Positions 62,601 to 64,000 of a DNA stretch of 64,000 nucleotides are shown here, piece by piece; within the stretch, counting starts at the first letter, position 1; the number at the start of each line of letters is the position of its first letter. The notes under the pieces were generated by a model. That model was given only the letters and a program-made list of their open reading frames with translations. It had not been told where the DNA came from and made no database searches. The DNA is from Buchnera aphidicola (Sitobion avenae) (GTDB lineage Bacteria; Pseudomonadota; Gammaproteobacteria; Enterobacterales; Enterobacteriaceae). A program made the position numbers and the translations under genes. The stretch is taken from assembly GCF_005082585.1 (NCBI RefSeq), contig NZ_CP034855.1, positions 434,001 to 498,000 of the forward strand, read 5' to 3'.

Positions 62601-63147
62601 TTGGATAAAAAATATCATTAATATACCAATTACCAATAAAAAAATTATTTTATCTAAAATACACGAAAAATTGTGCATGAAAGAATTAGAATTTTTTTTA
62701 CCTATAAAAAATATATTATATGACAAAGAATTAAACAAAATTATTCAATCTATTGATCCTATATCAATGACTGCTCCGAAATTATTTTTTAATCCAGTCA
62801 AGGGACTATTAAAAGGATTCATTGATTTGGTCTTTTTTTGGAAAGAAAAATATTACATTATAGATTATAAGTCTAATTGGTTGGGTAAAAATAATGATTT
62901 TTATTCTGATACACATATCAAAAAAGAGATGATTAGAAAAAGATATGATTTACAATATCAAATATACACTATAGCAATACATAAATATTTACAAGAGAAA
63001 ATAAAAAATTACAATTATAAAAAAGATTTTGGTGGTGTTGTGTATGTTTTTTTACGTGCTGCAGAGATTAATAAAAAAAATAATGGTGTTTTTTACACTA
63101 TGCCAGATCATTCTCTTATAGAAAAAATAACAACTTTAATTTCATAA
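59654..63147 (+). pseudogene. recB: RecB helicase-nuclease, one-base frameshift in an A11 tract
   Basis: RecB is the 3'-5' helicase and nuclease subunit of RecBCD. The ATG at 59654 leads through IEASAGTGKTFTI (Walker A) and LYLRLLLGL into eleven A's (59791-59801), then a stop at 59816-59818. One register off the protein resumes as TKKLLVHQILVVTFTNAAKEEL and runs to 63147 with AAFIDEFQDTD, IGDPKQAIYSFRGAD, IHKSKGLEYPIVW, LYVALTRS and nuclease residues in GFIDLVFFW and YIIDYKSNW. One added A gives 1164 aa (E. coli 1180). The first ATG after the break, at about 59887 or later, would lose Walker A. Everything downstream looks conserved, unlike an old pseudogene. Confidence 0.9.
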
Positions 63148-63152
63148 AAAAT

Positions 63153-64000
63153 ATGATTATTTTATTAAAAAAAATTTTAAAATTAAAAATAATACGTCCT
63201 ATTGACTTTTATTTTTCTCAATTTATCGCGAAAAAAAATATTATTGTAATGTTAGTTGCAGCCTGTACAAGTTATGAAAATAGTAAAGGTCATATTTTTT
63301 TACCTATTCAATACTTTGAAAAAAATTATTTTTTTTCTAGTTCAGATAAAAAATTAATTAATAATATATTAAATATATTACAAAAAAAAATAAATTGGAC
63401 TATCGAATTATTAAAACATGAATCTGTCAGTGACGGTTCTACTTCTACACCTTTAGTTTTATATGACGATAAAATATATCTTTATAAGATGTGGGCATCT
63501 GAAAAAAAAATTTTGCACTATTTAAATATAAACAATAAAAAACAAAGAATTAATCAAGAGAAGTGTTCTCAAATACTAGATAACTTATTTCCTAGTAAAG
63601 TTATAAACTATCAAAAAATAGCAGTAGCACTTACTTTAATAAATCGTATAACATTTATTGTTGGTGGTCCTGGAACAGGAAAAACCACTACAGTATTAAA
63701 AGTAATAATTGCACTAATTAAAAGTTCAAAAAAATCAATAAAAATTCAATTATCTGCACCAACAGGAAAAGCAACAACACGTTTAACTGAAATTATAAAA
63801 AATAATATTTTTGACGTCTATTGCTCTCAAACAGAAAAACACTCTATCCCATCTAAAGCTATAACTATACATCAACTATTAGGAATTCAAAAAATATCAC
63901 AAAAAAATTTTTTTAATAAAAACAACTTATTAGATGTAGATGTTTTAATTATTGATGAAATATCTATGGTAGATATTTTAATGATGGAAAAAATACTTCT
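63153..64000 (+). CDS. recD: exodeoxyribonuclease V alpha subunit RecD (partial, runs off the window)
   Basis: RecD is the 5'-3' helicase subunit of RecBCD. The ATG at 63153 lies five bases after recB. The visible 282 residues match E. coli RecD: RPIDFYFSQ, GHIFLPIQ, GSTSTPLVLYDDKIYLYKMW, the Walker A GGPGTGKTTTV, LSAPTGKATTRLTE and the Walker B VLIIDEISMVD. The gene is open to the end of the window, and its C-terminus lies beyond 64000. recC-recB-recD is the E. coli order. Confidence 0.95.
   Translation, partial: MIILLKKILKLKIIRPIDFYFSQFIAKKNIIVMLVAACTSYENSKGHIFLPIQYFEKNYFFSSSDKKLINNILNILQKKINWTIELLKHESVSDGSTSTPLVLYDDKIYLYKMWASEKKILHYLNINNKKQRINQEKCSQILDNLFPSKVINYQKIAVALTLINRITFIVGGPGTGKTTTVLKVIIALIKSSKKSIKIQLSAPTGKATTRLTEIIKNNIFDVYCSQTEKHSIPSKAITIHQLLGIQKISQKNFFNKNNLLDVDVLIIDEISMVDILMMEKIL

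Overview
The window is a segment of a Buchnera aphidicola chromosome, the obligate endosymbiont of aphids. The evidence is very low G+C, lysine/asparagine/isoleucine-rich proteins that still align along their length with Escherichia coli orthologues, blocks of enterobacterial gene order separated by deletions, no mobile DNA, few regulators, and the set of genes retained. The genes sit in the order I remember for Buchnera (fis-rluD-bamD-alaS-csrA ... recC-recB-recD). The complete sulfate-reduction cluster suggests a lineage that kept it; I recall the Schizaphis symbiont having lost it. The strain cannot be named from the sequence alone.

Layout. 1-2.4 kb: fis and rluD (minus), bamD. 2.5-7.6 kb: alaS, csrA, tRNA-Ser(GCU), tRNA-Arg(ACG), gshA, the E. 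coli alaS-csrA-serV-argV-gshA block. 7.7-11.3 kb: metK, endA, rsmE, rpiA. 11.5-11.9 kb: a tRNA-Met/Leu/Gln operon, the remnant of the E. coli metT operon. 12-16.8 kb: glnS, pyrG, eno. 17-31.3 kb, all minus: nlpD, ispF, ispD, ftsB, cysC, cysN, cysD, cysG, cysH, cysI, cysJ, mutS. 31.4-37.5 kb: dsbA, a polA reduced to its 5' nuclease, engB, typA, gmk, ygfZ. 37.7-43.3 kb: prfB with its programmed frameshift, lysS, lysA, lgt, thyA. 43.4-50.9 kb: miaB, frameshifted ybeY, corC, leuS, holA, nadD, tusA. 51-56.4 kb: asd, yhgN, pgk, fbaA, mscS. 56.4-64 kb: recC, frameshifted recB, and recD, which runs off the right edge.

Functions. CysDN, CysC, CysH and CysIJ (with the sirohaem enzyme CysG) take sulfate to sulfide. 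With lysA and asd (lysine branch), this fits a symbiont that provisions amino acids. eno, pgk and fbaA are glycolytic. ispD/ispF belong to the MEP isoprenoid pathway. The rest is mainly translation (five aminoacyl-tRNA synthetases counting class I and II, five tRNAs, RF2, rRNA/tRNA modification) and a reduced DNA-maintenance set (MutS, PolA nuclease, HolA, RecBCD).

The most notable signals are three genes (endA, ybeY, recB) each one base short in a homopolymer of 10-11 bases. Restoring one base gives near-E. coli-length proteins (237, 155 and 1164 aa). At least eleven other homopolymers of 10 or more bases in coding sequence are in frame. This is the pattern expected either of poly(A) slippage, where RNA polymerase could rescue the frame, or of homopolymer under-calling in the assembly. 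Other departures are a MutS ending where the E. coli tetramerisation/clamp-binding tail begins, a LeuRS editing pocket missing several key residues, an IspF with Lys where the metal-binding Glu135 should be, a DsbA with a glutaredoxin-type CPYC site, BamD and NlpD without a lipobox cysteine although lgt is present, and several operator-like or hairpin palindromes in intergenic DNA. I found no novel multi-gene system, CRISPR array, prophage or insertion sequence.
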